Shown here in pieces: positions 9,421 through 18,759 of a stretch of DNA of 64,000 nt. The notes beneath the pieces are model-generated. The model was not told where the DNA came from. It worked only from the letters and a program-made list of their open reading frames with translations, and did no database searches. Positions within the stretch are counted from its first letter, which is position 1. The number at the start of each line of letters is the position of its first letter. Both the position numbers and the translations under genes were made by a program. The stretch covers positions 62,001 through 126,000 of the forward strand of contig CAMFBM010000001.1 in NCBI GenBank assembly GCA_945948555.1, given 5' to 3'. Source of the DNA: an uncultured Bacteroidales bacterium (GTDB lineage Bacteria > Bacteroidota > Bacteroidia > Bacteroidales > UBA932).

Positions 9421-10692
9421 ATGCTGACACTCAAATTACTCCGCGAAAATCCGGAGTTTGTCATCAAGAAACTCGCAGTCAAGAATTTTGACGCGAGCGA
9501 GATTGTCGGAAAAATCAACACCCTCGACACTCTCAGAAGAAACCTTCAGGCTGAGCTCGATGCCTGCCTTGCACAGCAGAACAAGACTGCTGCCGAAATC
9601 GGCAAACTTATGAAAGCCGGAAAGAGAGAGGAAGCAGAGCAGATCAAGAAAGAAGTAGCATCCCTGAAAGAAAAATCAAAGGAACTTCAGGAGAAATCCG
9701 AGCAGACCAACACCGAGCTCAATTCTCTTCTGGTTCTTCTTCCGAACCTTCCCTGCGACCAGGTTCCTGAAGGGAAAGGAGCGGAAGACAATGTTGTCGT
9801 GAAGATGGGCAACGAGATTCCAGATTTAGGACCTGACGCACTCCCGCACTGGGAACTTGCAAAGAAATTCGATATTATCGACTTCGACCTCGGAGTGAAG
9901 CTTACCGGGGCAGGATTCCCTGTTTACAAAGGAAAGGGAGCAAGGCTTCAGAGAGCCCTCATCAACTTCTTCCTTGACATCAACACCAAGGCAGGTTACC
10001 TTGAGGTTGAACCTCCTGTGATGGTCAACGAGGCATCCGGATTCGGCACCGGCCAGCTTCCGGACAAGGAGGGGCAGATGTACCACGCAACCGTCGACAA
10101 TTTCTACCTGGTTCCTACGGCAGAGGTACCTGTGACCAATATTTACCGTGACATCATCCTCGGAAACAACGATTTCCCGGTTAAGATGACAGCCTACACT
10201 CCATGCTTCCGCCGCGAGGCAGGTTCCTACGGCAAGGATGTCCGCGGACTGAACCGTCTGCACCAGTTCGACAAGGTGGAGATTGTCCGCCTCGAAAAGC
10301 CTGAGAACTCCTACGCAGCTCTGGATGAGATGATTGCACACGTGGAAGGCATCGTGAAAAGCCTCGGCCTTCCGTACAGGATTCTCCGTCTGTGCGGCGG
10401 GGATATGAGTTTCACCTCAGCCATCACCTACGATTTTGAGGTCTATTCAGCAGCCCAGGGACGCTGGCTTGAGATCAGCTCAGTCTCCAACTTCGAGTCC
10501 TATCAGGCAAACCGCCTGAAACTCAGGTACAAAGACGCAGATGGGAAGACCCAGTTGGCACACACTCTGAACGGTTCATCACTCGCCCTGCCGCGCGTGG
10601 TTGCAGCCCTTCTTGAGAACAACTACAAAGACGGCAAGATCTGGATACCGGAGGTCCTGCGTCCATACACAGGCTTTGACTATATTGGATAA
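9421..10692 (+). CDS. serS: Seryl-tRNA synthetase
   Basis: Charges tRNA-Ser (and tRNA-Sec where present) with serine in the cytoplasm. 423 residues, normal length. The N-terminal coiled-coil arm (about 30-100, rich in Lys/Glu) grips the tRNA long arm. The class II core has motif 2 in PCFRREAGSYGKDVRGLNRLHQF and motif 3 near the C-terminus in LNGSSLALPRVVAALLENN. It begins about 50 bases after the rpmA terminator and runs into ruvC with a 4-base gap, so the two are probably co-transcribed. Confidence 0.98.
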   Translation: MLTLKLLRENPEFVIKKLAVKNFDASEIVGKINTLDTLRRNLQAELDACLAQQNKTAAEIGKLMKAGKREEAEQIKKEVASLKEKSKELQEKSEQTNTELNSLLVLLPNLPCDQVPEGKGAEDNVVVKMGNEIPDLGPDALPHWELAKKFDIIDFDLGVKLTGAGFPVYKGKGARLQRALINFFLDINTKAGYLEVEPPVMVNEASGFGTGQLPDKEGQMYHATVDNFYLVPTAEVPVTNIYRDIILGNNDFPVKMTAYTPCFRREAGSYGKDVRGLNRLHQFDKVEIVRLEKPENSYAALDEMIAHVEGIVKSLGLPYRILRLCGGDMSFTSAITYDFEVYSAAQGRWLEISSVSNFESYQANRLKLRYKDADGKTQLAHTLNGSSLALPRVVAALLENNYKDGKIWIPEVLRPYTGFDYIG

Positions 10693-10696
10693 GGAA

Positions 10697-11251
10697 GTGA
10701 CTGAAGAAATCATACTCGGAATAGACCCCGGAACCAATCTTCTTGGTTTCGGGGTTATTCGCGCAGATGAGAAGGGGCCTCACTACGAGGATATGGGTAT
10801 ATTCGATTTGCGGAAAATCAAAGACCCGTTCGACAAGCTTGCCAACATCTTTGCCGGAACCAGCGAACTCATCGAAACCGTCAGACCGACTGCCCTTGCC
10901 ATCGAATCTCCTTTCTATGGGAAGAACGCCCAGGTGATTCTGAAACTCGGGCGGGCTCAGGGAGCAGCCATCACTGCAGCCGCAATGAAGGGAATACCCG
11001 TGACTGAATATGCCCCGAGAAAGGCCAAAATCGCCATCTGCGGGAATGGGGCGGCATCAAAGGAACAGGTCAGTATGATGATTCAGAAAACCCTGAAAGT
11101 CAGCCTGAAACCGGAACACCTCGATGCAACTGACGCTCTTGCTATCGCCCTTTGCCATTACTACCAGATGCACAATCCCCTTGCCGGAAGCGGCAATTCC
11201 TCCGACTGGAAGAAATTCCTCGCGGAGAATCCCGATAGAATCAAGAAATGA
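10697..11251 (+). CDS. ruvC: Crossover junction endodeoxyribonuclease RuvC
   Basis: Resolves Holliday junctions in recombination and repair with RuvAB. Read from GTG 10697 it has 184 residues, close to the usual 170-190. Acidic active-site motifs are visible: IDPGT (D10), AIESPF, and the late HLDATDALAIALCH segment with two acidic residues. The open frame continues upstream inside serS, but those residues are not RuvC-like. GTG 10697 sits 4 bases after the serS stop behind AAGGA, and TTG 10685 is the main alternative. No other ruv genes are nearby. Confidence 0.93.
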   Translation: MTEEIILGIDPGTNLLGFGVIRADEKGPHYEDMGIFDLRKIKDPFDKLANIFAGTSELIETVRPTALAIESPFYGKNAQVILKLGRAQGAAITAAAMKGIPVTEYAPRKAKIAICGNGAASKEQVSMMIQKTLKVSLKPEHLDATDALAIALCHYYQMHNPLAGSGNSSDWKKFLAENPDRIKK

Positions 11252-11255
11252 ACTT

Positions 11256-11527
11256 AAGTTTCGCAATGCGAAACACCTTGTTTGGAGATGCTTTAAGCAT
11301 CGATAGTAAGTCCTTTCCCCGAGGGAAAGGATTTAGGATAGGGGTAACGTAGATGAGAATTGTGCGGTGGGAAGAAGTTTCGCAAGACGCACAACCCTCA
11401 CGATAACAGATAATATGAACTTGCGAAACTTGAGGAAATGAATATTGAAAAATATTGAATATTCATTAAACTTTACTGCCGCCTTCTTGTCTAACTGCCC
11501 GGTGTCTCAAATTTACTCCCATTTGAG
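11256..11527 (+). repeat. Gene-free stretch packed with inverted repeats (REP-like)
   Basis: The 303 bases between ruvC and the next gene contain no credible gene but at least seven hairpins. They are GTTTCGC-3-GCGAAAC (11258-11274); GATGCTT-1-AAGCATC (11287-11301); TCCTTTCCC-3-GGGAAAGGA (11311-11331); TTGTGCG...CGCACAA (11360-11394); AAGTTTCGCAAG...CTTGCGAAACTT (11375-11431), which overlaps the previous one so the two cannot form together; ATGAATATT...AATATTCAT (11438-11466); and CTCAAAT...ATTTGAG (11506-11527). The TTTCGC core recurs three times. Some may end the serS-ruvC transcript; the rest look like extragenic palindromic repeats. Confidence 0.7.
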
Positions 11528-11554
11528 CTAAGAGAAGATATTAAAATATTAAAT

Positions 11555-14500
11555 ATGTCAAAAAAAGTCATTACACTGACCCTGATTGCCGTTCTGACGG
11601 TCCTTTCCTTCCCCGCCCTCGCGCAGCACACAACAATCTCACTTGTACTCCAGGACGGCAAGACTTCGGAAGCCATAGGCTTTGCAACCGTCTCGCTGAC
11701 TCCTCAGGACGCGACAAAGGCCTATAAATATGTCCTGACAGACTCCGACGGCAAGGCTGAATTCACTGACGTAAAGAAAGGTACATTCAAGCTCAAGGCG
11801 GAACAGATGGGTTACAAGCCATACGAAACAACTGTCAAAATGGAAGGCAAACCGATTGACCTCGGGGTGCTCAAGATGGAACAGGACGTAAAAGTTCTCG
11901 AAGCAGCGAAAGTCTCGGCTGTTGGCAATCCGATCATTGTGAAGAAAGACACCATCGAGTACAATGCCTCATCTTTCAAGGTGACTGACAGCGATATGCT
12001 TGAGAACCTGCTGAAGAAACTCCCGGGAGTGGAGGTGGCAAGTGACGGAAGTATCACCGCAAATGGAGAAACCATCACGAAAATCACCATAGACGGAAAG
12101 ACTTTCTTCCTGGATGACCCTCAGCTTGCCAGCAAGAACATACCTGCCAAAATAGTGGAAAAAATCAAGGTCGTGGAAAAGAAATCGGACCAGGCTATGT
12201 TCACAGGCGTAGATGACGGCGAGGAAGAAACCGTCATTGACCTTTCCCTGAGACCGGGAATGATGAAGGGCTGGTTCGGGAATGTCTCTGCAGGAGGCGG
12301 ACACGATCTTCAGCAGACCTGGGCTGACGGAGACTGGAGATACCAGGGGGCCGCTATGATAGGCCGTTTCACTGACAAGAGCCAGATCAGCATCATCCTC
12401 AACGGAAACAACACCAACAACAGGGGATTCAACGATATGGCAGGCTCAATGATGCAGTCTATGAGAGGCGGCGGAATGGGCCGAGGAGGCGGAGGCTGGG
12501 GCCAGAACAGCGGAATCACGACTTCATGGATGGGAGGAGTAAACGGAGCATTCACCCTTCTTGACGGGGATATGGACCTTGGGGCAAACTACCTTTACAA
12601 CGGTTCCGTCAAGTCACTTCTCGAAAAAAGCGAGAAAATTACATATCTCGAAAACGGGGACCAGCTCATCTACAACAACGGAGGGCCCTCAAACTACGGC
12701 AGAAGCGACGGCTACGGTTTCAACAACACCCTCACCCAGGGACACCGATTCGGTTTGCGGTTGGAGCACAAGTTCAGCGACAAGACTTCCATAATCTTCG
12801 AACCGCAGGTGAACTTCGGCTACGGGAACTACAATGAATATTCCGATTTTGAGACAGAAAAAGCCCTTGCTGGCAGCGACACCCGCTACAAGACCAATGA
12901 GGGTTTCAACTTCAGCAACGGACTCAACAGCAACTGGACCACAAGCGGAATGTTCCTCCTCAGGCAGAAACTCGGGAAACCGGGAAGAACACTGTCGGCT
13001 ATGGTTAGATACAGTTTTTCGGGAAACAAGCTTGAAAACGGTCTCAACCAGTCTCTCACGAGGAATTACGATGAAACCGGAAACCCCCTCCCAGATGACA
13101 TAGTGAACCAGCGCATCGACCGTGTAAGCAACAGTCAGTCTGTCAATGTCAGAGCTTCCTACACCGAGCCTCTCACCGAAAATCTCTTCCTTGAGGCGAC
13201 TTATAGATATGGTTGGAACAGGAATTTCAGCGACAAAAACACCTGGGATTCAGGAGCCGTGACCGGATTCAATTCCTCAAACCACCCGTATGTGTATGAC
13301 GGCGAGAAGGAAAATGAAACATATTCCAGCGAAATCACGAACATCGGCCAAACCCACAATGGAGGAGTCAATCTCCAGTATCAGAAGAACAAATTCCGTG
13401 TCCAGATCGGTGCTTCCATCCAGCCTACAACAACTACGAACCGGACATTGACCACCCACACGATTGACACGACCTATACGGTCTGGAACTGGGCTCCACA
13501 GGCAATGCTCAGCTACGAGTTCAACGACAACTCCGAAATCAGATTTTTCTATCGGGGAAGGTCCTCTCAGCCAAGCACTTCCCAATTGATGCCGGTGCCG
13601 GACAACTCCGACCCTATGAATGTTTCCTTCGGTAATCCTTACCTGAAACCATATTTCAGCCATAGCCTGAGGGGGCATTTCGGCTACACAGACAAGAAGA
13701 CCTTTTTCTCAATACGGGGAAGGTTCAGCGCAGGCGCAGTTCAAAATCCGATTGTGAGTGCAGTCTGGTACGGGGACAACGGAGCCCAATACAATATGCC
13801 TCTGAACGGTCCTGCAAGCGGAAACGCAAGCATTGACTTCTTCCTGAACAGTCCGATTGCAAAATCCAATTTCTCAATCACCAACTTCTTCAGGAGCAGT
13901 TTCAGCCAGTCATCCTCCTACATAGGCAAGGCTGCTCTCGACACCGACAGGTACTACGATAGCAGCAAAGCCAAGTTCAACTACTACCAATTCAACGCTG
14001 ATTTCTTCGACCACACCATTCCGGGGTCCCAGAGACTTGCATTTGACGACTATTTCTCAACAAATGTCACTCAGAACGTGAATTTTACCGAAAGGCTCAC
14101 AGTGAAATTCAACTGTGACATTGTTGAGTTGAGTGTAGCAGGCAAAACCACTTACAACAAGAGCTGGTACACCGTCCAGACATCACAGAAAGCCAGGTGG
14201 AACAACCAGGTCAGCGCTTCAATGAACTGGACCATCCCGGGAGGAGTGACAATTGCATCTGACATCAACTACAACTGGTACAAAGGCTACACAACCGCTC
14301 AGGAGGATGAATATGTCTGGAATGCAGAAATCGCCAAACTACTCTGCAAAAACAAGCTGACCCTGTCACTGAAGGCTTTTGACATCCTGAATCAATCCAA
14401 GAATCTCTCCATTACTGATGCCTCCAACTACCATCAGGAAATCAGGAACAACACTCTCGGGCGCTACATCATCCTCTCACTCACCTATCGGTTCGGAAAT

Positions 14501-14584
14501 TTCGGAAAGGTAGGGAAACATGCAGCCCAAAGGGGTCCCGGAGGACCTGGAGGAAGGCCGATGGGGCCTCCTCCGGGAATGTAG
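11555..14584 (+). CDS. Outer-membrane beta-barrel protein of the TonB-receptor-like family
   Basis: A 1009-residue protein with a signal peptide ending PALAQ. A carboxypeptidase-regulatory-like domain follows (about 28-110), then a plug-like segment containing LENLLKKLPGVEVASDG and ITKITIDGKTFF, then a long beta-barrel as in the OMP_b-brl_3 group. These barrels resemble TonB receptors but are coded without SusD; their cargo is mostly unknown. Gly/Met-rich MGRGGGGWGQ (about 310) and a Gly-Pro-rich tail ending PPPGM are low-complexity additions. No receptor partner lies nearby, so it stands alone. No consensus promoter was found upstream. Confidence 0.85.
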   Translation: MSKKVITLTLIAVLTVLSFPALAQHTTISLVLQDGKTSEAIGFATVSLTPQDATKAYKYVLTDSDGKAEFTDVKKGTFKLKAEQMGYKPYETTVKMEGKPIDLGVLKMEQDVKVLEAAKVSAVGNPIIVKKDTIEYNASSFKVTDSDMLENLLKKLPGVEVASDGSITANGETITKITIDGKTFFLDDPQLASKNIPAKIVEKIKVVEKKSDQAMFTGVDDGEEETVIDLSLRPGMMKGWFGNVSAGGGHDLQQTWADGDWRYQGAAMIGRFTDKSQISIILNGNNTNNRGFNDMAGSMMQSMRGGGMGRGGGGWGQNSGITTSWMGGVNGAFTLLDGDMDLGANYLYNGSVKSLLEKSEKITYLENGDQLIYNNGGPSNYGRSDGYGFNNTLTQGHRFGLRLEHKFSDKTSIIFEPQVNFGYGNYNEYSDFETEKALAGSDTRYKTNEGFNFSNGLNSNWTTSGMFLLRQKLGKPGRTLSAMVRYSFSGNKLENGLNQSLTRNYDETGNPLPDDIVNQRIDRVSNSQSVNVRASYTEPLTENLFLEATYRYGWNRNFSDKNTWDSGAVTGFNSSNHPYVYDGEKENETYSSEITNIGQTHNGGVNLQYQKNKFRVQIGASIQPTTTTNRTLTTHTIDTTYTVWNWAPQAMLSYEFNDNSEIRFFYRGRSSQPSTSQLMPVPDNSDPMNVSFGNPYLKPYFSHSLRGHFGYTDKKTFFSIRGRFSAGAVQNPIVSAVWYGDNGAQYNMPLNGPASGNASIDFFLNSPIAKSNFSITNFFRSSFSQSSSYIGKAALDTDRYYDSSKAKFNYYQFNADFFDHTIPGSQRLAFDDYFSTNVTQNVNFTERLTVKFNCDIVELSVAGKTTYNKSWYTVQTSQKARWNNQVSASMNWTIPGGVTIASDINYNWYKGYTTAQEDEYVWNAEIAKLLCKNKLTLSLKAFDILNQSKNLSITDASNYHQEIRNNTLGRYIILSLTYRFGNFGKVGKHAAQRGPGGPGGRPMGPPPGM

Positions 14585-14603
14585 TTACGGGAGAATCCCG
14601 GAT

Positions 14604-14668
14604 GCGATTTTGGGACGCGATTTTGGGACGCGATTCAGGGACGCGATTCAGGGACGCGATTCAGGGAC
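14604..14668. repeat. Five 13-bp direct repeats
   Basis: Five head-to-tail units of 13 bases in phase: two of GCGATTTTGGGAC followed by three of GCGATTCAGGGAC. They fill most of the gap between the barrel-protein stop and the next gene's ATG. Unit length is not a multiple of three and the array is noncoding. Confidence 0.9.
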
Positions 14669-14687
14669 AATTTGACCAGCAGACCTT

Positions 14688-15542
14688 ATGTCAGAATTTG
14701 CTGAAGAAATAATCGGGACACTCCGCAATGCCGGACTTGAATGCAGACTATCGGAAGGGACTCTCCTTTCGATAGTCTGTCGTTGTGCCCGCTCAGGGAA
14801 AGAGATCAGAATCGCTCCTCTGGATGTCTGTGCCAGGACTTTGGAAGAAGCCCTGGCACAGCAGGCACTTGCTTCAGAGGCAATCCTCGGATGGCAGGGT
14901 GAGGATGGTGAATATCCCCTTGTGGTCACCTCAGACCGCTGGAGACGTTCCAACGGGATGATGAAGGCCCGGTTGCTCTCCCACGTTGAACTCCACAGGA
15001 GTATTTTTGCACGGGACTGCACCGTGAGGCGGATTGACAAAATCACTGCACGGGACTTTCTGGAGCGCTGCCACAGTTACGGTTACGCTTCAGGCAAGCA
15101 CCATCTAGGGCTCTTTGTCGCACGATCACGCAAAGAACTGACAGAGGGAGAGTTGGTGGCAGTCGCGACCTTTTCCTCGGCACGCAAATGGCTCAAGGGC
15201 GGCAAGGAAATCCACTCCTTTGAATGGACGAGATATTCATCATTGCCGTCTGTCAGGGTCACCGGAGGTATGGGAAAGATTCTGAAAGCCTTCATCGAAG
15301 AGAAAAATCCCGATGACATAATGAGTTACGCCGACCTGGAATGGTCAGAAGGAAAGGTATATGAACAATTGGGCTTTGTCTGCGAGGGTGTGAAGGCCCC
15401 GGTCAGCTTTGAGGTGAATCCTCAAGACTGGAGCAGGAAGGCCATCGGCAAAACATCCCCGGAAGCCATCCCTTCCGAGGAAAAACTGTATTTCACAAAC
15501 CTCGGCAGCCGGAAATACCGTCTTAAACTGACGGAATACTGA
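14688..15542 (+). CDS. Orphan protein with GNAT-like/Hef-type C-terminal domain
   Basis: A 284-residue cytoplasmic protein. Residues 1-100 have no features I recognise. Residues about 120-250 carry a pattern (FLERCHSYGYASGKHHLGLF, then LVAVATFSSARKW, an ExTRY strand, VTGGMGKILKAFI and MSYADLEWSEGKVYEQLGF) resembling the acetyltransferase-like domain found in phage Hef-type homing endonuclease proteins and phage hypotheticals. That resemblance is recalled, not computed. No nuclease motif is visible. The gene is bracketed by a 13-bp tandem array upstream and a 20-bp array downstream, which suggests an inserted or accessory gene. Its function is unknown. Confidence 0.65.
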   Translation: MSEFAEEIIGTLRNAGLECRLSEGTLLSIVCRCARSGKEIRIAPLDVCARTLEEALAQQALASEAILGWQGEDGEYPLVVTSDRWRRSNGMMKARLLSHVELHRSIFARDCTVRRIDKITARDFLERCHSYGYASGKHHLGLFVARSRKELTEGELVAVATFSSARKWLKGGKEIHSFEWTRYSSLPSVRVTGGMGKILKAFIEEKNPDDIMSYADLEWSEGKVYEQLGFVCEGVKAPVSFEVNPQDWSRKAIGKTSPEAIPSEEKLYFTNLGSRKYRLKLTEY

Positions 15543-15550
15543 TTCCTATT

Positions 15551-15600
15551 CGTCCGGAATGATTCACACTTGTCCGGAATGATTCACGCTCGTCCGGATC
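15551..15600. repeat. 20-bp tandem repeat, two and a half units
   Basis: Unit of the form yGTCCGGAATGATTCACryT: copies at 15551-15570 and 15571-15590, then a partial third copy (CGTCCGGATC). It starts 8 bases after the stop of the orphan gene. Each unit contains TCCGGA, so adjacent units could pair. Confidence 0.85.
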
Positions 15601-15653
15601 GAAGCCCCATATTCTGTTTTTGCAGATAGCTCTCTTTATACCGGATTTTTTAT

Positions 15654-15661
15654 TACTTTTG
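15654..15661 (+). promoter_or_regulatory. -7 promoter element of purC
   Basis: TACTTTTG matches TAnnTTTG. No good TTTG lies at the right distance upstream. It leaves a leader of about 75 bases before purC. No PurR-box or purine riboswitch was recognised in the leader. Confidence 0.5.
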
Positions 15662-15742
15662 CAGCGCGTTTGAGAAGACCCCGGCCAATGGAGTGCAGGG
15701 GCAGGGAAACAGAATATTTAATATACCCAATACCAACAACTT

Positions 15743-16699
15743 ATGGCAGCAATTGTAAAGACCGATTTCAATTTTCCGGGCCAGACAGGAAAATATGTAG
15801 GAAAAGTCCGTGATGTCTATGACATTGACAACAACTACCTTGTGATGGTTGTATCGGACAGGATTTCAGCATTCGACGTGGTTCTCCCTGAAGGAATCCC
15901 ATTCAAAGGACAGGTGCTGAACCAGATTGCAGCGAAGTTCCTGGATGCGACACAGGACATCCTTCCGAACTGGAAAATTGCCGTTCCTGACCCTATGGTC
16001 ACTGTCGGACACAAATGCGAGCCGTTCAAAGTCGAGATGGTCATCCGCGGTTACCTTTCCGGCCACGCCTGGAGGGAGTACAAAGCCGGCAAACGCACTA
16101 TCTGCGGAGTGGAGATGCCTGAGGGGATGAAGGAAAACCAGAAATTCCCCGAGCCAATCATCACTCCGACCTCCAAGGCTGCAGAAGGCCACGACGAGGA
16201 CATTTCCAAGGAGGAAATCATTGCCTCAGGACTTGTCAGCAGGGAAGATTACGAACAGCTCGAGAACTACACAAGAGCACTTTTCCAGAGAGGCTCGGAG
16301 ATTGCCGCCAAAATGGGACTCATCCTTGTTGACACCAAATACGAATTCGGAAAGAAGGACGGGAAGATTCTCCTGATGGACGAAATCCACACTCCGGACT
16401 CCTCAAGGTACTTCTACGCAGAGGGTTACGAAGAAAGGCTGGAGCGCGACGAGAGGCAGAAGCAGCTTTCAAAGGAGTTTGTCCGCGAATGGCTGATGGC
16501 AAACGGCTTCCAGGGACAGGAAGGGCAGAAGGTTCCCGAGATGACACCTGAAGTGGTAAGCGGCATCACCGAGCGTTACATCGAACTCTACGAGAACATC
16601 ACCGGCGAGAAATTCAACCGGGGCGAAGAGGGCTCGCTCGATGAAACCCTCTCCCGCATCGGGAGGAATGTCACCGCCTGCCTTGAATCGCTCAGGTAA
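15743..16699 (+). CDS. purC: Phosphoribosylaminoimidazole-succinocarboxamide synthase
   Basis: SAICAR synthetase: joins CAIR and aspartate with ATP in de novo purine synthesis. 318 residues, the longer form of this enzyme. Conserved segments include GKVRDVYDI (ATP site), [35 protein letters not shown] and [15 protein letters not shown]. The gene stands alone, with a strong -7 box upstream and a palindromic repeat plus terminator downstream. Other pur genes are not in the window, as is common where the pathway is scattered. Confidence 0.97.
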   Translation: MAAIVKTDFNFPGQTGKYVGKVRDVYDIDNNYLVMVVSDRISAFDVVLPEGIPFKGQVLNQIAAKFLDATQDILPNWKIAVPDPMVTVGHKCEPFKVEMVIRGYLSGHAWREYKAGKRTICGVEMPEGMKENQKFPEPIITPTSKAAEGHDEDISKEEIIASGLVSREDYEQLENYTRALFQRGSEIAAKMGLILVDTKYEFGKKDGKILLMDEIHTPDSSRYFYAEGYEERLERDERQKQLSKEFVREWLMANGFQGQEGQKVPEMTPEVVSGITERYIELYENITGEKFNRGEEGSLDETLSRIGRNVTACLESLR

Positions 16700-16701
16700 G
16701 A

Positions 16702-16743
16702 GATCCCCGATCAGTTCGGGGATACCCGGCTCGACCGGGCATC
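16702..16743. repeat. Extragenic palindromic repeat, copy A
   Basis: Two hairpins in a row: ATCCCCGA-TCAGT-TCGGGGAT and CCCGG-CTCGA-CCGGG, ending CATC. It starts 2 bases after the purC stop. The same pair, with a longer spacer, recurs as copy B near 18760, so this is a dispersed palindromic element rather than a simple terminator. Confidence 0.85.
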
Positions 16744-16757
16744 TCCGTCATAGAAGA

Positions 16758-18740
16758 CTATTGAAGACGGCCAATCAGTTCATCACCGAGGGCCGTCTTT
16801 CTTTTGATGTGGTCCAGGGTTTCGAGAACGAACGGATTGGAATCGAACTGGCAGCCACGCACTTCCATAAAGTCCTGGTTCTTCTGCTCGTTGTCACCGT
16901 CGGCTCCGAAACCGGTCATTGCTGACAGGGAAAACTCCTTCTTTGCATCCTCGTAGACAAGGCGATCCAGACCGGTGACGGAAGACTTCCAGGTCTCCAC
17001 AAGAGTGACGACCTGCTCTCTGGTGATTCTCTCAAGGTCGATTCCGTAGAAGGACTCCAGCATATCGTGTGCCCAGGTCCACTCGAAGTCATAGTAATGC
17101 GAGTGCAGGAAGAGAAATCTCTCGTGGATTTCAGCCATTGTGGTGATGCGTCCCGACTCGATGTCATCCAGAAGCTTTTCCACCTCAGCTTTCGGGGCAA
17201 TCATTCCGCTGACATCTATCCAGTCTCCCCTTCCTTCACTGAAATCAGGACGAAGCCTCTCGCGTACAGCCTCATCAGTTGCAGGAGAGAGACCTTCCAG
17301 CCTCTTGATGAGTGAGTTGCCGAGGAATTTGTTAATCGCCATCTCGTAATAGCCAATCCCCTTCTTCAATGCGGAATTCTTGATTTTTGCACTCTGGAAA
17401 GAATAGGTGTCGGAAATTTCACCGGAGACCTTCATCAAATCCTTCAGGATGCCTGTTCCCCTGACCATCTTGCCTATTGTGAAAGGACTGAGCAGGTTGA
17501 AATTGATGCAGTCCAGCCTGTCAGGGTCCTTGCGACCGTCCCTTTTTGGCCACTTCTTCGCATCCCTGATGGTACCGACACTCTTGAGATTCACACCCGG
17601 AACTATGTAGGAAGTACTCTGTTGCTCAATAAGATAGGAGAACGGAAGATTCGAGGTGTCCTGATGCGTCACGTGACGGCCCATCACCAGTGAAAAAGCC
17701 CCCACCTTCGCCGGCCAGAGGATGTAGGAATCGGAGGAAGTCTTGGCTCCCCTCTCCATAATGCCCTGATGAATCGGACCGAGCTTGTACATATGGTTGC
17801 TCTGGTTCGAGCCCGACCCGGCATTCATAAAGGAGAACATACCGGCAATCAGCAGGGTGGATTTGTGGTGTGTCACCGTGAACGGCCCTGCGAAAATCGC
17901 GCAGGCCTCACCGTTCTCCCCCTGGCAATTGCTGAAAAAGAGAGAGTCGGATGCCGAATATGTGTGTCCCAGACGGCAGGACTGCCCTATGAAACACCTT
18001 GAGAAAGTCACTCCGTCCTCGACTGAAGAACCGCTGGAAATGATGAAATCATCGCCTATTACACCGACTCCGATGTGAACCGGAGCATCAGCATTGCTGT
18101 TTATGCTTCCGTTCTTGAGCCTTGCGGTGCCCTCGATCTTGCAGCAGTCACCGACCTTGACATTCTTTATGTAACCTGCATCGGCTATGACTACATTCGA
18201 ACCGATAACACCCCGGTCCGAAGACACTCCGGCAGCATATTCCTCAATCATCCTTTTCATCGCCGAAATGACACCCGGGCGGTGGCGGTACAGAGCCATC
18301 ACATATGCCTGCTGGGCGGAAAGCCTGTCATATATGCAGACCTCGCGACCTCCGGTCTCGTTCAGCACTGACACTTCCACACCGTTTCCGAACGAGCTTA
18401 CCCCATCTGTCAGGATAATGTCCACATTCTCGATGAAGGTGCCATCTCCAATCGTGTAATTGGCAATGTAGTTCTTAACATTCTCTATGCAGCAGTCATC
18501 CCCGATTTCGACATTGTGCAGGGTGGCGTGGTATATTCCCGAATGTTTGACCATACCTCCGGCAAGGGTAAAAACCTTGTGGAATGCTCCAAGCACAATA
18601 TCTCCGGAAAAGCGGACATAATGGACGAAGGAAGCATCGAAGTCCTCGGCAACCATTATGCGGTTCCAGTCCTCGGCGGAGCACATCCTTGCCTCGAGAG
18701 ATGATATTTCTGACTCTGTCAGGTGTCTTAGATTTTTCAT
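16758..18740 (-). CDS. DUF4954 family hexapeptide-repeat protein
   Basis: A cytoplasmic protein of 660 residues, the usual length of this Bacteroidetes family. After an N-terminal cap (MKNLRHLTESEISSLEARM) the middle (about 60-350) has repeated short strands of the left-handed beta-helix type seen in acyl- and nucleotidyl-sugar transferases, for example GSNVVIADAGYIKNVKVGDCCKIEG-like stretches. A helical C-terminal half follows. Biochemical role unknown. The open frame extends 18 codons further upstream, but that part is only read-through of palindromic repeat copy B, and the A/T-rich leader before ATG 18740 suits initiation. It is the last gene of a leftward series after nfnB. Confidence 0.85.
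   Translation of the reverse strand: MKNLRHLTESEISSLEARMCSAEDWNRIMVAEDFDASFVHYVRFSGDIVLGAFHKVFTLAGGMVKHSGIYHATLHNVEIGDDCCIENVKNYIANYTIGDGTFIENVDIILTDGVSSFGNGVEVSVLNETGGREVCIYDRLSAQQAYVMALYRHRPGVISAMKRMIEEYAAGVSSDRGVIGSNVVIADAGYIKNVKVGDCCKIEGTARLKNGSINSNADAPVHIGVGVIGDDFIISSGSSVEDGVTFSRCFIGQSCRLGHTYSASDSLFFSNCQGENGEACAIFAGPFTVTHHKSTLLIAGMFSFMNAGSGSNQSNHMYKLGPIHQGIMERGAKTSSDSYILWPAKVGAFSLVMGRHVTHQDTSNLPFSYLIEQQSTSYIVPGVNLKSVGTIRDAKKWPKRDGRKDPDRLDCINFNLLSPFTIGKMVRGTGILKDLMKVSGEISDTYSFQSAKIKNSALKKGIGYYEMAINKFLGNSLIKRLEGLSPATDEAVRERLRPDFSEGRGDWIDVSGMIAPKAEVEKLLDDIESGRITTMAEIHERFLFLHSHYYDFEWTWAHDMLESFYGIDLERITREQVVTLVETWKSSVTGLDRLVYEDAKKEFSLSAMTGFGADGDNEQKNQDFMEVRGCQFDSNPFVLETLDHIKRKTALGDELIGRLQ
16764..16805 (+). 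terminator. purC terminator embedded in the 3' end of the convergent gene
   Basis: AAGACGGCC pairs with GGCCGTCTT after an 18-base loop and is followed by TTTCTTTT. It serves the rightward purC transcript while its left part is also the last codons of the leftward DUF4954 gene. On the opposite strand no T-run follows. Confidence 0.8.
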
Positions 18741-18759
18741 TTTTTTAATATTTAAATCA

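Noticed and set aside
14604..14668. Tandem 13-bp units as a CRISPR array
   Set aside because: Units are head-to-tail with no spacers and far too short; no cas gene nearby.
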